Assembly: GCF_000968015.1 (NCBI RefSeq)
Contig: NZ_LACH01000002.1
Location: 46,023-110,022 of the forward strand
Reading direction: 5' to 3'
DNA from: Pseudomonas fluorescens
GTDB taxonomy: Bacteria > Pseudomonadota > Gammaproteobacteria > Pseudomonadales > Pseudomonadaceae
DNA length: 64,000 nt
Position 1 is the first letter of the stretch. Each line of letters starts with the position of its first letter. Below the pieces are notes generated by a model. That model saw nothing but the letters and a program-made list of their open reading frames with translations, ran no database searches and was not told the origin of the DNA. Positions 37,132-46,243 of the stretch are shown in pieces. The translations under genes were made by a program, and so were the position numbers.

Positions 37132-39273
37132 TCAAAGATCGTTGTAGAACGGCAGCAACGGTCCCTCTTTAACTTTGCGACCTTCTGCACCTACGGGTTT
37201 GAGCGTTATTAGCGCATCCATCGCCTGTCGGGTGGTTATCTTCGGATTGACTGGCCGTATCGTCACGGAGTTTTCGTCACCCACCTCGCCTTGTGGAATG
37301 ACCAGCGATGGATGATCGAATGGCGCCTGCTCCCAGGCGACTCGCGGATCGGTCAACCCGACCTCCATGAACTTGACCAGAGCATCCACTTCATCGGGAG
37401 TCAGGTTCAGCGCTGTCATGTCTGGATCGAGGTTCGATGTGTTGTGCTGATTCACACTCGGATGATCGAATCCGCTGGTGTTGTTCGCCTCCGAGCCGCG
37501 CCGGTCGCCGCCCCGGTTGTAGAACTCCATGACCTGTTTGAGCGTCGCGCGGCTGCCATTGTGGAAATAAGGCCCGGTCAACGCGATGTTGCGCAGGGTC
37601 GGGGTTTTGAATGCACCATCAACCGCATCGTGGAAGCCCACATTGGGCTTGAGCGTCGAGTCGCAGGGGATTCCCGCACTCAGCAGCGCTTCGAAGGTGC
37701 ACACATCAACGTCCAGCGGATCCGGCACATTGCGGCCCTGCAGTTGGGTGTTGTACTCACGAGTGAACGACAGCGGGTTGCCCCACGCGTCCGATCCGCC
37801 GAGTGCCAGGTCCTCCGACGTCGGGCGCACACCGGTGTTGTAGAAGCCGTTGTCGTACAGTGCGGTCAAGCTGTCAGCCATCACCATACGTTCGATCCGC
37901 TCACGGGGATGGAACAGCAACCGGCTGGCGGCATTGGTCAATTCCGCGCCGCCGTGACAACTGATGCACTTGCCTTTGCCAAGGAACAGATTCATCCCCT
38001 GGACTTGCTGGGCATTCATTGCCTGTTGATTGCCTTGCAGGTAGGCATCCAGCGGTGCCTGGTCGGAAATCAGGGTGGATTCGTACATCTGAATCGCCAG
38101 CCCGAAGAACAGCGGGAAGTTGGCTTCCATCTGGGTATAAGGAGCGTCGCCGAGTGAAACCTGCTTTGTGGCGTTCCACAGTCGAGGATAAAAAGCCGCC
38201 TTGATCAATTCCCTGTAGGTGGGCCGGCGGGCACCGGAAACGGGGCCGAGCACCGAATCGGTGGATGAAATCCTCTGCTGTTTAAGCATCAGCGTATCGA
38301 GCATGCGTCGTCCAATGTCCGCGAAGGTGCGACCGCCGCAGGACATTTCAACCGGGCTGCCGGGTGGGCCCACAGCCTGCGAGGCGGCAGACGCATCGTT
38401 GAGCGCCAACCGAACCTTGGTCGCCACCCCACTGCGGTCGCTGGTGACGAAAATCCCGGCGTCAGGGTCGCGATTACCGAACGGCGAGAAGCCGTTGAAC
38501 ACGTTATTGGCCCGACCGTCCCAAAAGTTGCGAACGTTGAACGCGGCATTGATCACCGTCGGAGCATTGCGTCCCGTGCTGCGCCGCACGTTGATGCCAC
38601 CCACCTGGAAGATACCGTCCGGTTGCTGAATGCACTTGTCGAACCGCGCTTGCCTGGGTTTGACGAAGTTGGCGTCGAACACCCCTTGCGAGCCAATCAC
38701 ATCGTCGGTCGAGTAGACAATCGGCGAATTGCGATCCAGCGGATCGGCCAGCACATGAGTCGGGAAGTCGGTTTTCTTGAGCGTGTAGTTCGGTCCCCCC
38801 TTCCCGGCGGACAGAGTCGCGTAGGAAGAGACATCGCCTGGAATATCGGCGGCTACGAACGGCTTGTTGAAGATCGACGCAACGTTTGCATGGGTGCTGG
38901 CCTGGCCCGGGTTGATCTGGTTGGTGATCCGGTGATCGACCCCTGCGTGAAAGTGGCAAGACGCACACGCCGTCGAGCCATCGCTACCGATCTCCATGTC
39001 CCAGAAAAGCGCCTTGCCCAATAGAATCGCCGCCGAGCGATTGAGCACATAGTCGGTCATCAAGTCGACTTTGCGCCCGCCCTCTGTTCCCGCGGGGTCA
39101 GGCGGTGTCATCCCGTGCAGCGACTGCAGGCTGGGCACATCCGGCGCGGGCGTGACAACCTCTGGCGCTGAAGCGGCAAAAGCGCTGTTGCAAGCCAGAC
39201 TGACTGCGATCAGGTTGCCCGCGATCACGCAGGCCAAGCGGGGAGTACGAAGGATGCTCAAGGGTTTTACCAT
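37132..39273 (-). CDS. MauG/cytochrome c peroxidase-like dihaem protein
   Basis: A 713-residue exported protein: signal peptide (to about residue 33, ending NSAFA), then two c-type haem sites, CASCH near residue 104 and CISCH near 440. The second half has the family landmarks FHDAVDGAFKTPTLRNIALT and GPYFHNGSR seen in MauG and bacterial cytochrome c peroxidases. At over 700 residues it is about twice the length of a classical peroxidase, with a long first domain. Substrate unknown; the divergent secreted protein gene at 40.4 kb is its most likely partner. A GC-rich hairpin lies just after its stop (about 37100-37125). Confidence 0.8.
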   Translation of the reverse strand: MVKPLSILRTPRLACVIAGNLIAVSLACNSAFAASAPEVVTPAPDVPSLQSLHGMTPPDPAGTEGGRKVDLMTDYVLNRSAAILLGKALFWDMEIGSDGSTACASCHFHAGVDHRITNQINPGQASTHANVASIFNKPFVAADIPGDVSSYATLSAGKGGPNYTLKKTDFPTHVLADPLDRNSPIVYSTDDVIGSQGVFDANFVKPRQARFDKCIQQPDGIFQVGGINVRRSTGRNAPTVINAAFNVRNFWDGRANNVFNGFSPFGNRDPDAGIFVTSDRSGVATKVRLALNDASAASQAVGPPGSPVEMSCGGRTFADIGRRMLDTLMLKQQRISSTDSVLGPVSGARRPTYRELIKAAFYPRLWNATKQVSLGDAPYTQMEANFPLFFGLAIQMYESTLISDQAPLDAYLQGNQQAMNAQQVQGMNLFLGKGKCISCHGGAELTNAASRLLFHPRERIERMVMADSLTALYDNGFYNTGVRPTSEDLALGGSDAWGNPLSFTREYNTQLQGRNVPDPLDVDVCTFEALLSAGIPCDSTLKPNVGFHDAVDGAFKTPTLRNIALTGPYFHNGSRATLKQVMEFYNRGGDRRGSEANNTSGFDHPSVNQHNTSNLDPDMTALNLTPDEVDALVKFMEVGLTDPRVAWEQAPFDHPSLVIPQGEVGDENSVTIRPVNPKITTRQAMDALITLKPVGAEGRKVKEGPLLPFYNDL

Positions 39274-39824
39274 GATGACATTCTCGATTCAGTACGGAGT
39301 AGCCGGGCTCCGGGGTTTTCCTGTTACGAGATGAACTCACGGCCATAAATCGTGCTACTCGCACGAGCCATTACACCAACTCTAAGTTGGGTACGACGCG
39401 GAGATGCCGAACTGGCAAAGTACTCTCTTGGCTCAGGTTTGATAGAAACACTTTTTTTGTCGCGCCGACGAGAGCGCTTAACTTCACTCTAGCTGTAACA
39501 AAAAATTTCAAAAGCGGAAACGAATATTTTTTTCGGCCAGGTGTTAGTTATTTTGTGTTAATAGCAGCCCCTCTCAAGTGCGACTAACCCCCCTCAATTT
39601 TGGTGTACTTCCACCCCCACTTCTGGGTTATATCCCCCAACGGCTATCTAAATGCAATCAACAATACAAATTAATATCAATATTTACAATCACTTATGTA
39701 TAACAATCATCTATGCAAAACTCCGGCAAATTAATTGCTAACTCAGTAGCAAAGGGCGCCCGCTATTTAATCTCCCGGCACGCCAGATCCACTTACTCAG
39801 TACCTACATGATTAGCCCCCACTT

Positions 39825-39850
39825 CACGCGTGTACAAGTTACACTGCGTG
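39825..39850. promoter_or_regulatory. Imperfect palindrome, candidate operator
   Basis: CACGC-GTGTA / TACACTGCGTG with a five-base centre and one bulged base. Isolated in AT-rich DNA midway between the two divergent genes, a natural place for a regulator controlling both. Confidence 0.35.
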
Positions 39851-40002
39851 AGCTATGTATTTTATTTAACATCAATACAAAAAAGTCTTATGACCAACAC
39901 CTAAATACATTTCTCTTGCAATGTTGTTCCGCCCGGAGTAGGTATAGACAATATTTCTCATTCAGCACTTAGGATCAAACTCAACCAGTGAGTAACTGCA
40001 CG

Positions 40003-40260
40003 TCATTTCACACACTCCCAAACTTGGGTATATGTCCCCCCCTGTGCCGGGGGTATTAATTCGATAGTGTTATCCGCAATACCATCCTTGGCCGCGCAGC
40101 CCGCATTCTTAGTGCGCCGGTGATTGTTTGTGTCTAATTGTTTCAAAACCGGCACGACAACTGCTTTGTACGCCTCAGGCTCAAGGAAATGTCTCTCGCG
40201 TTTGCGTCCGTAACCGGCCGACGCAACGCAGATAGAAAGCACCTGAAGGGTAAGTGTCAT
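40003..40260 (-). CDS. Possible small exported Cys-containing protein
   Basis: An 85-codon frame starting MTLTLQVLSICVASAG, a short hydrophobic stretch that could be a weak signal peptide, with a tail containing two more Cys (AGCAAKD and WECVK). There is no clear SD and no family recognised, and the frame continues upstream to 40434 without a better start. The tail looks faintly like the end of a secreted or pilin-type domain, so it may be a remnant. Low confidence. Confidence 0.25.
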   Translation of the reverse strand: MTLTLQVLSICVASAGYGRKRERHFLEPEAYKAVVVPVLKQLDTNNHRRTKNAGCAAKDGIADNTIELIPPAQGGTYTQVWECVK

Positions 40261-40412
40261 TCGTGCAGCCACTGTACATGGACACTTTCTCTCTGGATCG
40301 AGCCCAATTCGACGCACACGACCTCCCGCTTCTTCTGCGCAGGGTTCAACGCATTGGCAGGTCTGCAAGTCGATAGGCCGGCAACTGGTTCTGCATGAAA
40401 TTGGAGAGATCC

Positions 40413-42167
40413 ATGAGCTTATCCACACTTGCAAAAGCGCTCGCTATACCGCCGCTCCACAAGCGACCCAATGCCTTGTCATGTCGCCACGGGCTTCTGG
40501 CCTGTGCCGTTTTCATGGCATTGGCCTTTGGAGCAGCAGACCCTGCGTTGGCTAAAAACGGGACGGCCAAACCACCCGTCAAGGGCGCAACCCCGCCGTT
40601 CTCGACGCCCACCCTACCCGACCCGGTATTCGCCAATCCGAATGCGGTTCATGGCTTCGACATCACCGGATTTATCCAAAACATGACTCTGGACCCCACC
40701 AACGTTAACTGCCCTAACACCACCGACCCTGGTCGCTATGGGGGCACCGTCCAACTGAACGGCGTGACGATAACCGTCCCCTGCAACACGATTATGCAGA
40801 TGCCAGCCAACACCCTGAGCTGGGCGGACTTTGTCCATGGCGGCCCATTGGCGCTCAACAAAACACCACCGGCTTATCCTTCGTTCGAGATCCATGTGGT
40901 GGGCAACTTCATTGCCGACAAGAAAATTGCCGGTCTGATCTTTGTCTCGCAGCAATCTGCCAATGCTGGCAATGGCTACATTTCCCGAATCGACTACACC
41001 AACGGCAACATCGAAGTCGACAGCGGCAACCCTTCGCTGCCGACGATCATCCAGATAAACGATCCGAACGGACGTTTTGGCCGCCCGCAAAGCCCCGACC
41101 CGCGCTTCTCCGTCGACGACGCCAACCCCACCATTCATGCCGCCACCGGTTATCCGATGTGTGTGCCGCGTACCATATCCGGGGACGACACCCTCTGCCC
41201 GCAGAAAAACCGGCCTAAGGTGGTCACCACGACGACCACCAACAACTGCCGCAACTTCAGCCAGGCCGGCGTGACACTGCCGGCCAGCGGAGAGCTTTCA
41301 GCACCGGCGGTAGGTCAGGTCTTTTGCAGTCAGTTCGTCATGAAGCGGTTCAGCGATGCGACGCGCACCGCGACCGATCCTGACCCGACGCAACAGGCTC
41401 CATTCGAGGTCGGCGACTTCATCAGCTATTCCGGCACGCTGTTCAAATCGGCGACGTCGGGCAGCCCTGACTTCATCTCAGCGCACACCATCGAGGCCAA
41501 TGTCGGGATCTACACTCAACCGGGGACTCAACCCAGCTACCTGTCTATCGGAGAATTCGGTGTGGGTACTGCCGACCCTGCGGCGACCGCTATCGGTGGC
41601 GCAGCCCAGGAAACGCAGGACCGGATATTCCTTGAAGCCTCGACCACCGACATCAAGACCCCGGTCGATATTTATCTGATCGATGTCAATCCATCGACGG
41701 GCGCCCAGACCAATCGCTGGGTGACCCCCTTTGAGATGACGGGTGAATGCGACCCTGCGGCAGGCCTTGCCGCCAGTTGCCTGGGAGCCTCGGGCGGCAT
41801 CACGACCCAAAACCTGGGTGCCCAGCCACAACGTGCCAGGATTCGGGCAGCCAAGGCCCCGGCCGGACTGCTCAGCCAGCCGACGCGTACCTTGCGGGTC
41901 GTTGCGCGCTCAATGTGCGCTCCACAATTGTCCCTTTCCCAGACCGCCGTGGACAATTGCATTCAAAACGCCAGCCGGCTGACCGTAGCCAACGGTTTGA
42001 CTGCAGGACAATACGTGGCACCGGTGTTCGAGTTCATCTTCCCGGAAGGCGTCAAACCCGGCGATCCAGTGGTTCCGAACGACTTCTGGCACCTGCCGTT
42101 CATACGCAACGGGGAAGGCACGAGCACTCCGACTGGAGTCGGCCCTTTAGAGCCAACCCCATGGTGA
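40413..42167 (+). CDS. Secreted protein of unknown function
   Basis: A 584-residue protein with an N-terminal signal peptide (hydrophobic LLACAVFMALAFGAA, probable cleavage after PALA), then a long beta-rich, Asn/Thr/Pro-rich region with conserved-looking blocks GFDITGFIQNMTLD, YPSFEIHVVGNFIADKKIAG and NDPNGRFGRPQSPDPRF. About ten Cys in the mature part suggest disulphides. No catalytic motif or membrane anchor is visible. I recall similar extracellular proteins in fungi and some bacteria but know no function. The ATG at 40413 has GGAGAG 6 bases upstream. Divergent from the dihaem protein, with which it may work. Confidence 0.75.
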   Translation: MSLSTLAKALAIPPLHKRPNALSCRHGLLACAVFMALAFGAADPALAKNGTAKPPVKGATPPFSTPTLPDPVFANPNAVHGFDITGFIQNMTLDPTNVNCPNTTDPGRYGGTVQLNGVTITVPCNTIMQMPANTLSWADFVHGGPLALNKTPPAYPSFEIHVVGNFIADKKIAGLIFVSQQSANAGNGYISRIDYTNGNIEVDSGNPSLPTIIQINDPNGRFGRPQSPDPRFSVDDANPTIHAATGYPMCVPRTISGDDTLCPQKNRPKVVTTTTTNNCRNFSQAGVTLPASGELSAPAVGQVFCSQFVMKRFSDATRTATDPDPTQQAPFEVGDFISYSGTLFKSATSGSPDFISAHTIEANVGIYTQPGTQPSYLSIGEFGVGTADPAATAIGGAAQETQDRIFLEASTTDIKTPVDIYLIDVNPSTGAQTNRWVTPFEMTGECDPAAGLAASCLGASGGITTQNLGAQPQRARIRAAKAPAGLLSQPTRTLRVVARSMCAPQLSLSQTAVDNCIQNASRLTVANGLTAGQYVAPVFEFIFPEGVKPGDPVVPNDFWHLPFIRNGEGTSTPTGVGPLEPTPW

Positions 42168-42200
42168 GTAAGGTCTGACGAGTCAGGATGGAGCAAAAAA

Positions 42201-42235
42201 AAACCGCCGTTCCCGAAGGAGCGGCGGTTTATTTC
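42201..42235. terminator. Terminator between the secreted protein gene and acyl-CoA dehydrogenase 3
   Basis: AAACCGCCG .. CGGCGGTTT hairpin with A-tract on the left and TTTATTT on the right; probably bidirectional for two convergent genes. Confidence 0.85.
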
Positions 42236-42253
42236 GAAGGACTGCGTTAAGGC

Positions 42254-44059
42254 TTAGTAACCCAGCGCGAAGTCTTCTTCTTTCATGTCCATCAGGTTGT
42301 TAGCGCCCGACAGCATGGTGACAACGTGAGTGCGGGTACGCGGCAGGATGCGCTGGAAGTAGAAGCGCGCAGTCTGCAGTTTGGCGGTGTAGAACGCCGT
42401 TTCGGTAGTGCCGGCAGCCAGTTTCTCGGCAGCCAGACGCGCCATGTCAGCCCAGAAGTAAGCCAGGCAGGCGTAACCGGAGTACATCAGGTAATCCACC
42501 GACGCCGCGCCGACTTCTTCGCGATCTTTCATGGCCGCCATACCGACCTTCATGGTCAGCTCGCCCCACTCTTTGTTCAGCGCAGCCAACGGCTCGACGA
42601 ACTCTTTGACCGCTTCGTTGCCTTCGTTGGTCTGGCAGAACTTGTGGACGATCTTGGTGAAGCCTTTCAGGGCCTCGCCTTGAGTCATCAGCACTTTACG
42701 GCCCAGCAAGTCGAGTGCCTGGATACCGGTGGTGCCTTCGTACAGCATCGAAATGCGGCTGTCGCGAACGTTCTGTTCCATGCCCCACTCGGCGATGAAG
42801 CCGTGGCCGCCGTAGATTTGCACGCCGTGGTTGGCGGATTCGAAGCCGACTTCAGTCATGAAGGCTTTGGCGATCGGCGTCATGAACGCCAACAGTGCGT
42901 CGGCCTTCTTCTTCTCTTCTTCGTCCACGCCGTATTTGACGATGTCGACTTGCTTGGCCGTGAAGTAAACCATCGCACGGTTGCCTTCGGCGAAGGCCTT
43001 CATGGTCAACAGCATGCGACGTACATCAGGGTGAACGATGATCGGGTCAGCGGCTTTTTCCGGCGCTTTCGGGCCAGTCAGCGAGCGCATTTGCAGACGA
43101 TCACGAGCGTATTTCAGACCGCCCTGGAAGCCGATCTCGGCGTGAGCCAGACCTTGCAGCGCGGTGCCCAGACGTGCGGTGTTCATGAAGGTGAACATAC
43201 AGTTCAGGCCTTTGTTCGCCGGGCCGATCAGGTAACCGGTGGCCGAGTCGAAGTTCATCACGCAGGTGGCGTTACCGTGGATGCCCATCTTGTGTTCCAG
43301 GGAACCACAGGTCACAGCGTTGCGTGCGCCGACCGAACCGTCTTCGTTCGGCATGAACTTGGGCACGATGAACAGCGAAATGCCTTTGGTGCCAGCCGGT
43401 GCATCCGGCAGGCGTGCCAGCACGATGTGGACGATGTTGTCAGCCATGTCGTGTTCGCCGGCCGAGATGAAGATCTTGGTGCCGGATACTTTGTAGGAAC
43501 CGTCGGCCTGAGGTTCAGCCTTGGTGCGCAACATGCCCAGGTCGGTGCCGCAATGCGGTTCGGTCAGGCACATGGTGCCGGTCCATTCGCCGGAAACCAG
43601 CTTGGTCAGGTAAGCCTCTTGCTGCTCAGGCGTGCCGTGCTCGGAAATGGTGTTCATCGCGCCATGGGACAGGCCAGGGTACATGCCCCACGACCAGTTG
43701 GCTTCGCCAACCATTTCGCTGACGGCCAGACCCAGAGACTCCGGCAGGCCTTGGCCGCCGTGCTCTACGTCATGGGCCAGGCTTGGCCAGCCGCCTTCGA
43801 CGAATTGTTTGTAGGCTTCTTTGAAGCCCGTCGGGGTTTTAACGCCGGACTCGCTCCAGGTGCAGCCTTCGGTGTCACCCACGCGGTTCAGCGGCGCCAG
43901 CACCTGCTCACAAAACTTGGCGCCTTCTTCGAGAATGGCGTCAACCATGTCTGGAGTTGCGTCTGCACAAGCCGGAAGGCTCTGATAGTGCGCTTCGTAA
44001 CCGAGCAGTTCGTCACGAACGAAGCGAATATCACGCAAGGGGGCCTTGTAGTCAGGCAT
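42254..44059 (-). CDS. Acyl-CoA dehydrogenase (FadE-type), paralogue 3
   Basis: A 601-residue FAD enzyme, [20 protein letters not shown] at the start, with [31 protein letters not shown] and [17 protein letters not shown] (catalytic Glu) and the extra C-terminal domain. It is the paralogue with clear PsrA-type boxes upstream (44120-44147), so it is probably induced by long-chain fatty acids, like PA0506 (FadE1) of P. aeruginosa, which occupies the same place near the bio operon. Confidence 0.92.
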   Translation of the reverse strand: MPDYKAPLRDIRFVRDELLGYEAHYQSLPACADATPDMVDAILEEGAKFCEQVLAPLNRVGDTEGCTWSESGVKTPTGFKEAYKQFVEGGWPSLAHDVEHGGQGLPESLGLAVSEMVGEANWSWGMYPGLSHGAMNTISEHGTPEQQEAYLTKLVSGEWTGTMCLTEPHCGTDLGMLRTKAEPQADGSYKVSGTKIFISAGEHDMADNIVHIVLARLPDAPAGTKGISLFIVPKFMPNEDGSVGARNAVTCGSLEHKMGIHGNATCVMNFDSATGYLIGPANKGLNCMFTFMNTARLGTALQGLAHAEIGFQGGLKYARDRLQMRSLTGPKAPEKAADPIIVHPDVRRMLLTMKAFAEGNRAMVYFTAKQVDIVKYGVDEEEKKKADALLAFMTPIAKAFMTEVGFESANHGVQIYGGHGFIAEWGMEQNVRDSRISMLYEGTTGIQALDLLGRKVLMTQGEALKGFTKIVHKFCQTNEGNEAVKEFVEPLAALNKEWGELTMKVGMAAMKDREEVGAASVDYLMYSGYACLAYFWADMARLAAEKLAAGTTETAFYTAKLQTARFYFQRILPRTRTHVVTMLSGANNLMDMKEEDFALGY

Positions 44060-44119
44060 AGCGATAAACCTCTGCTGATGTAACCGGGAATGAACGACCG
44101 TGTTGATTTGTTGTGACGG

Positions 44120-44147
44120 TCAAACAGTTGTTTGAAACATACGTTTA
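44120..44147 (-). promoter_or_regulatory. Tandem PsrA-type operator
   Basis: CAAAC-AGTT-GTTTG (44121-44134) fits the PsrA consensus (G/C)AAAC-N2-4-GTTT(G/C) exactly. A second copy, GAAAC-ATAC-GTTTA (44134-44147), overlaps it by one base and has one deviation. They lie 60-90 bases before the acyl-CoA dehydrogenase start. PsrA represses fatty-acid oxidation genes until long-chain fatty acids bind it. Confidence 0.7.
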
Positions 44148-44285
44148 CGCCCAAATCTTGTCAAGCGCCGATCTTTTGCCGTTCGTCATCACATGAGGCA
44201 AATACCAGACCCACAGCAACGCAACACCGTCGCCTGAGCAATACGCGGTGGAGGAAAGATTAGTTGAGGGAGAAGGATTCACGCA

Positions 44286-44313
44286 GAAAAACGCCGCGAA
44301 TAGTCGCGGCGTT
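44286..44313 (-). terminator. Terminator of the rod-like protein gene
   Basis: AACGCCGCG-N6-CGCGGCGTT hairpin with TTTTT after it on the minus strand. The rest of 44148-44336 shows nothing I can support. Confidence 0.85.
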
Positions 44314-44336
44314 GAGGGAGCGGGTTCAGCGAGGGT

Positions 44337-44633
44337 TCAAGCGTAGGTATCAATCAGCGTACCGAGCATTTCGTCGGATGCCTTGGCGACTTTGACACCC
44401 AGTTCAACCTGAAATTTGCCTTGGGACATCTCGACCATATTGCTGGCCAGGTCCGACTGCTGACTGCGATCTACCGAACGCAGACGATCGACCTGAGCTT
44501 CGGAAGACTGGCTCGTCACCGAACGCTCGATCGTCGTGTTGGCGATCTGGCCAGAGGCCTGATCGGCACGGTTCTGCCCTGTCTGAATAGTGCTCAGACC
44601 GGCATAAAAAGCGGTGTTTCCTGAGATTTCCAT
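44337..44633 (-). CDS. Small flagellar-rod/hook-like protein of unknown function
   Basis: A 98-residue protein with no signal peptide or Cys. Its N terminus (NTAFYAGLSTIQTGQNRADQ) and C terminus (LASNMVEMSQGKFQVELGVK, then VAKASDEMLGTLIDTYA) resemble the paired terminal helices of flagellar axial proteins (FlgC/FlgG/FlgE), joined without the middle domain. P. aeruginosa has a hypothetical gene at this place (PA0505 by order). No flagellar genes are nearby. The start at 44633 is chosen because it begins this conserved region; the longer frame adds an unrelated hydrophobic stretch. Function unknown. Confidence 0.65.
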   Translation of the reverse strand: MEISGNTAFYAGLSTIQTGQNRADQASGQIANTTIERSVTSQSSEAQVDRLRSVDRSQQSDLASNMVEMSQGKFQVELGVKVAKASDEMLGTLIDTYA

Positions 44634-44753
44634 GGGAGAACTCGTCCTACAAAGGATCAACAGCGGCCATTGAAGCAGACCCACTGACAAAAGACCCGAC
44701 AAAAACACTAATGGCACAGTGCCTTGTCATAGTTAAAACCACTGCCAGAAAAC

Positions 44754-45434
44754 TCAGTCCAGCAAGTCCAGTTGCAGATGCTCCGCCACCGCTTCAGCCG
44801 TCACCAACTTGAGTTTCGGCACTCGCCCAAGGCACGGTGCCGGGATCCGCTCAGCAAGTGTTGCAAGGTTTTCTTCCAGGCGCGCAGTCTTCGGGTCGAT
44901 GATATTGGCCACCCACCCCGCCAACTGCAAACCGTCCTGAGCAATCGCCTCGGCTGTCAGCAGCGCATGGTTGATGCAACCCAGACGCACACCCACCACC
45001 AGGATCACCGGCAGATCCAGCGCCATCGCCAGGTCCGACAGATTGTCCTGATCCGCCAAAGGCACTCGCCAGCCTCCAGCACCTTCGATCAAGGTGAAGT
45101 CCGCTTGCATATCGAGAATGTCCTGCATGGGCGTCAACAGTGATTGCACCGTCAATGCCACGCCGGCCTCCCGCGCTGCCAGATGCGGTGCGATCGGTGG
45201 TTCGAATGCCACTGGGTTGACCTGCGCATAAGTCAAAGGCAACGAGCACTGCGCCATCAGCGCCAATGCATCAGCGTTGCGCAAACCCTTGGGCGTCACA
45301 TCGCAACCGGAGGCGACCGGTTTGCCTGCCGCCGTGCTCAAACCGGCTGACCGCGCGGCATGCAACAAACCTGCTGCAATGGTGGTCTTGCCGACATCGG
45401 TGTCAGTGCCAGTGATGAAATAGGCTGCGCTCAT
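44754..45434 (-). CDS. bioD: Dethiobiotin synthetase
   Basis: BioD closes the ureido ring of dethiobiotin from DAPA, CO2 and ATP. The 226-residue protein has the P-loop [10 protein letters not shown] at residues 8-17 and the later [10 protein letters not shown] segment. It is the last gene of the bioB-F-H-C-D cluster and overlaps bioC by 4 bases. Confidence 0.95.
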   Translation of the reverse strand: MSAAYFITGTDTDVGKTTIAAGLLHAARSAGLSTAAGKPVASGCDVTPKGLRNADALALMAQCSLPLTYAQVNPVAFEPPIAPHLAAREAGVALTVQSLLTPMQDILDMQADFTLIEGAGGWRVPLADQDNLSDLAMALDLPVILVVGVRLGCINHALLTAEAIAQDGLQLAGWVANIIDPKTARLEENLATLAERIPAPCLGRVPKLKLVTAEAVAEHLQLDLLD

Positions 45435-46243
45435 AAAGGTTTCTCCAACACGGCGTAGACCACTTGATAAGTCGCCGGCAATCCTTCGGCCTGACGAAAC
45501 TGCTCATAAGCCTCGATCAATCCGAGGATCCGCGCCCTGCCGGTCAAACCACCCGGCCGACCGGGGTTCAGGTTGTGTGCACCCAGCGCCTTCAGCTCAT
45601 GGGTCAGGCTGCGCACATCCGGGTAGTGCAACACGTGCGGTCGGGTTTCCAGACTCGCGACGCTCAACCCACTGTTCGCGCAAAGCTGTTTATAAACCCC
45701 GAATTCGCGGAAGCGGTTGACGTGCACCATGCCATCCACCTGACGCCAGCTGTCACGCAGCTCTAACAGTGTGCCCACGCACAGACTAGCAAACGCGAAA
45801 ATTCCGCCAGGTTTCAATACGCGATTGGCTTCACTGAGCACCGAAGCGAAGTCCGCGCACCACTGCACCGCCAGGCTGGAGAAGATCAGATCGCAGGTCG
45901 AATCCTGCAACGGCAACCGCTCGGCATCGCCGGCGATGAAATGCGTTGCGCCACCCAACGGCCGGGCGTGTTTGAGCATGCCTTCGGCGATGTCCAGTGC
46001 CAGTCCGTGACTGACAGGAAATCGCTCGCCCAATGCGCGACTGAAATGCCCGGTTCCGCAGCCCAGATCCAGCCACACACCCGGCACGAAGTCCTCAGGC
46101 AAACGACTCGATAATTCACTGCCAACGTCGCGCTGAAATTCGGCCACGCTGTCGTAGCTTGCCGCCGCACGGGAAAAAGATGCCGCCACCTGGCGTTTGT
46201 CGGGCAAACCGCCGGGCAGGTTGGGAAGGGATAAATCAGTCAT
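45431..46243 (-). CDS. bioC: Malonyl-ACP O-methyltransferase
   Basis: BioC methylates malonyl-ACP so that fatty-acid synthesis can build the pimeloyl chain. The 270-residue class-I SAM methyltransferase shows the SAM-binding motif [15 protein letters not shown] and a later [12 protein letters not shown] (motif IV region). The start at 46243 (MTDLSLPNL) overlaps the bioH stop; another ATG at 46255 is possible. Its partner BioH is directly upstream. Confidence 0.93.
   Translation of the reverse strand: MTDLSLPNLPGGLPDKRQVAASFSRAAASYDSVAEFQRDVGSELSSRLPEDFVPGVWLDLGCGTGHFSRALGERFPVSHGLALDIAEGMLKHARPLGGATHFIAGDAERLPLQDSTCDLIFSSLAVQWCADFASVLSEANRVLKPGGIFAFASLCVGTLLELRDSWRQVDGMVHVNRFREFGVYKQLCANSGLSVASLETRPHVLHYPDVRSLTHELKALGAHNLNPGRPGGLTGRARILGLIEAYEQFRQAEGLPATYQVVYAVLEKPL

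Larger units (their letters stand above)
39274..40412. other. AT-rich 1.1 kb divergent intergenic region
   Basis: A long gap, clearly richer in A+T than the rest of the window (especially 39480-39990), between two divergent exported-protein genes. It holds an imperfect palindrome CACGCGTGTA-N5-TACACTGCGTG (39825-39850), the short inverted repeat CCAACT-CTA-AGTTGG (about 39376-39390) and one possible small minus-strand gene (40003-40260). Such regions in Pseudomonas are usually bound by MvaT/MvaU silencers. No RNA gene recognised. Confidence 0.6.
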
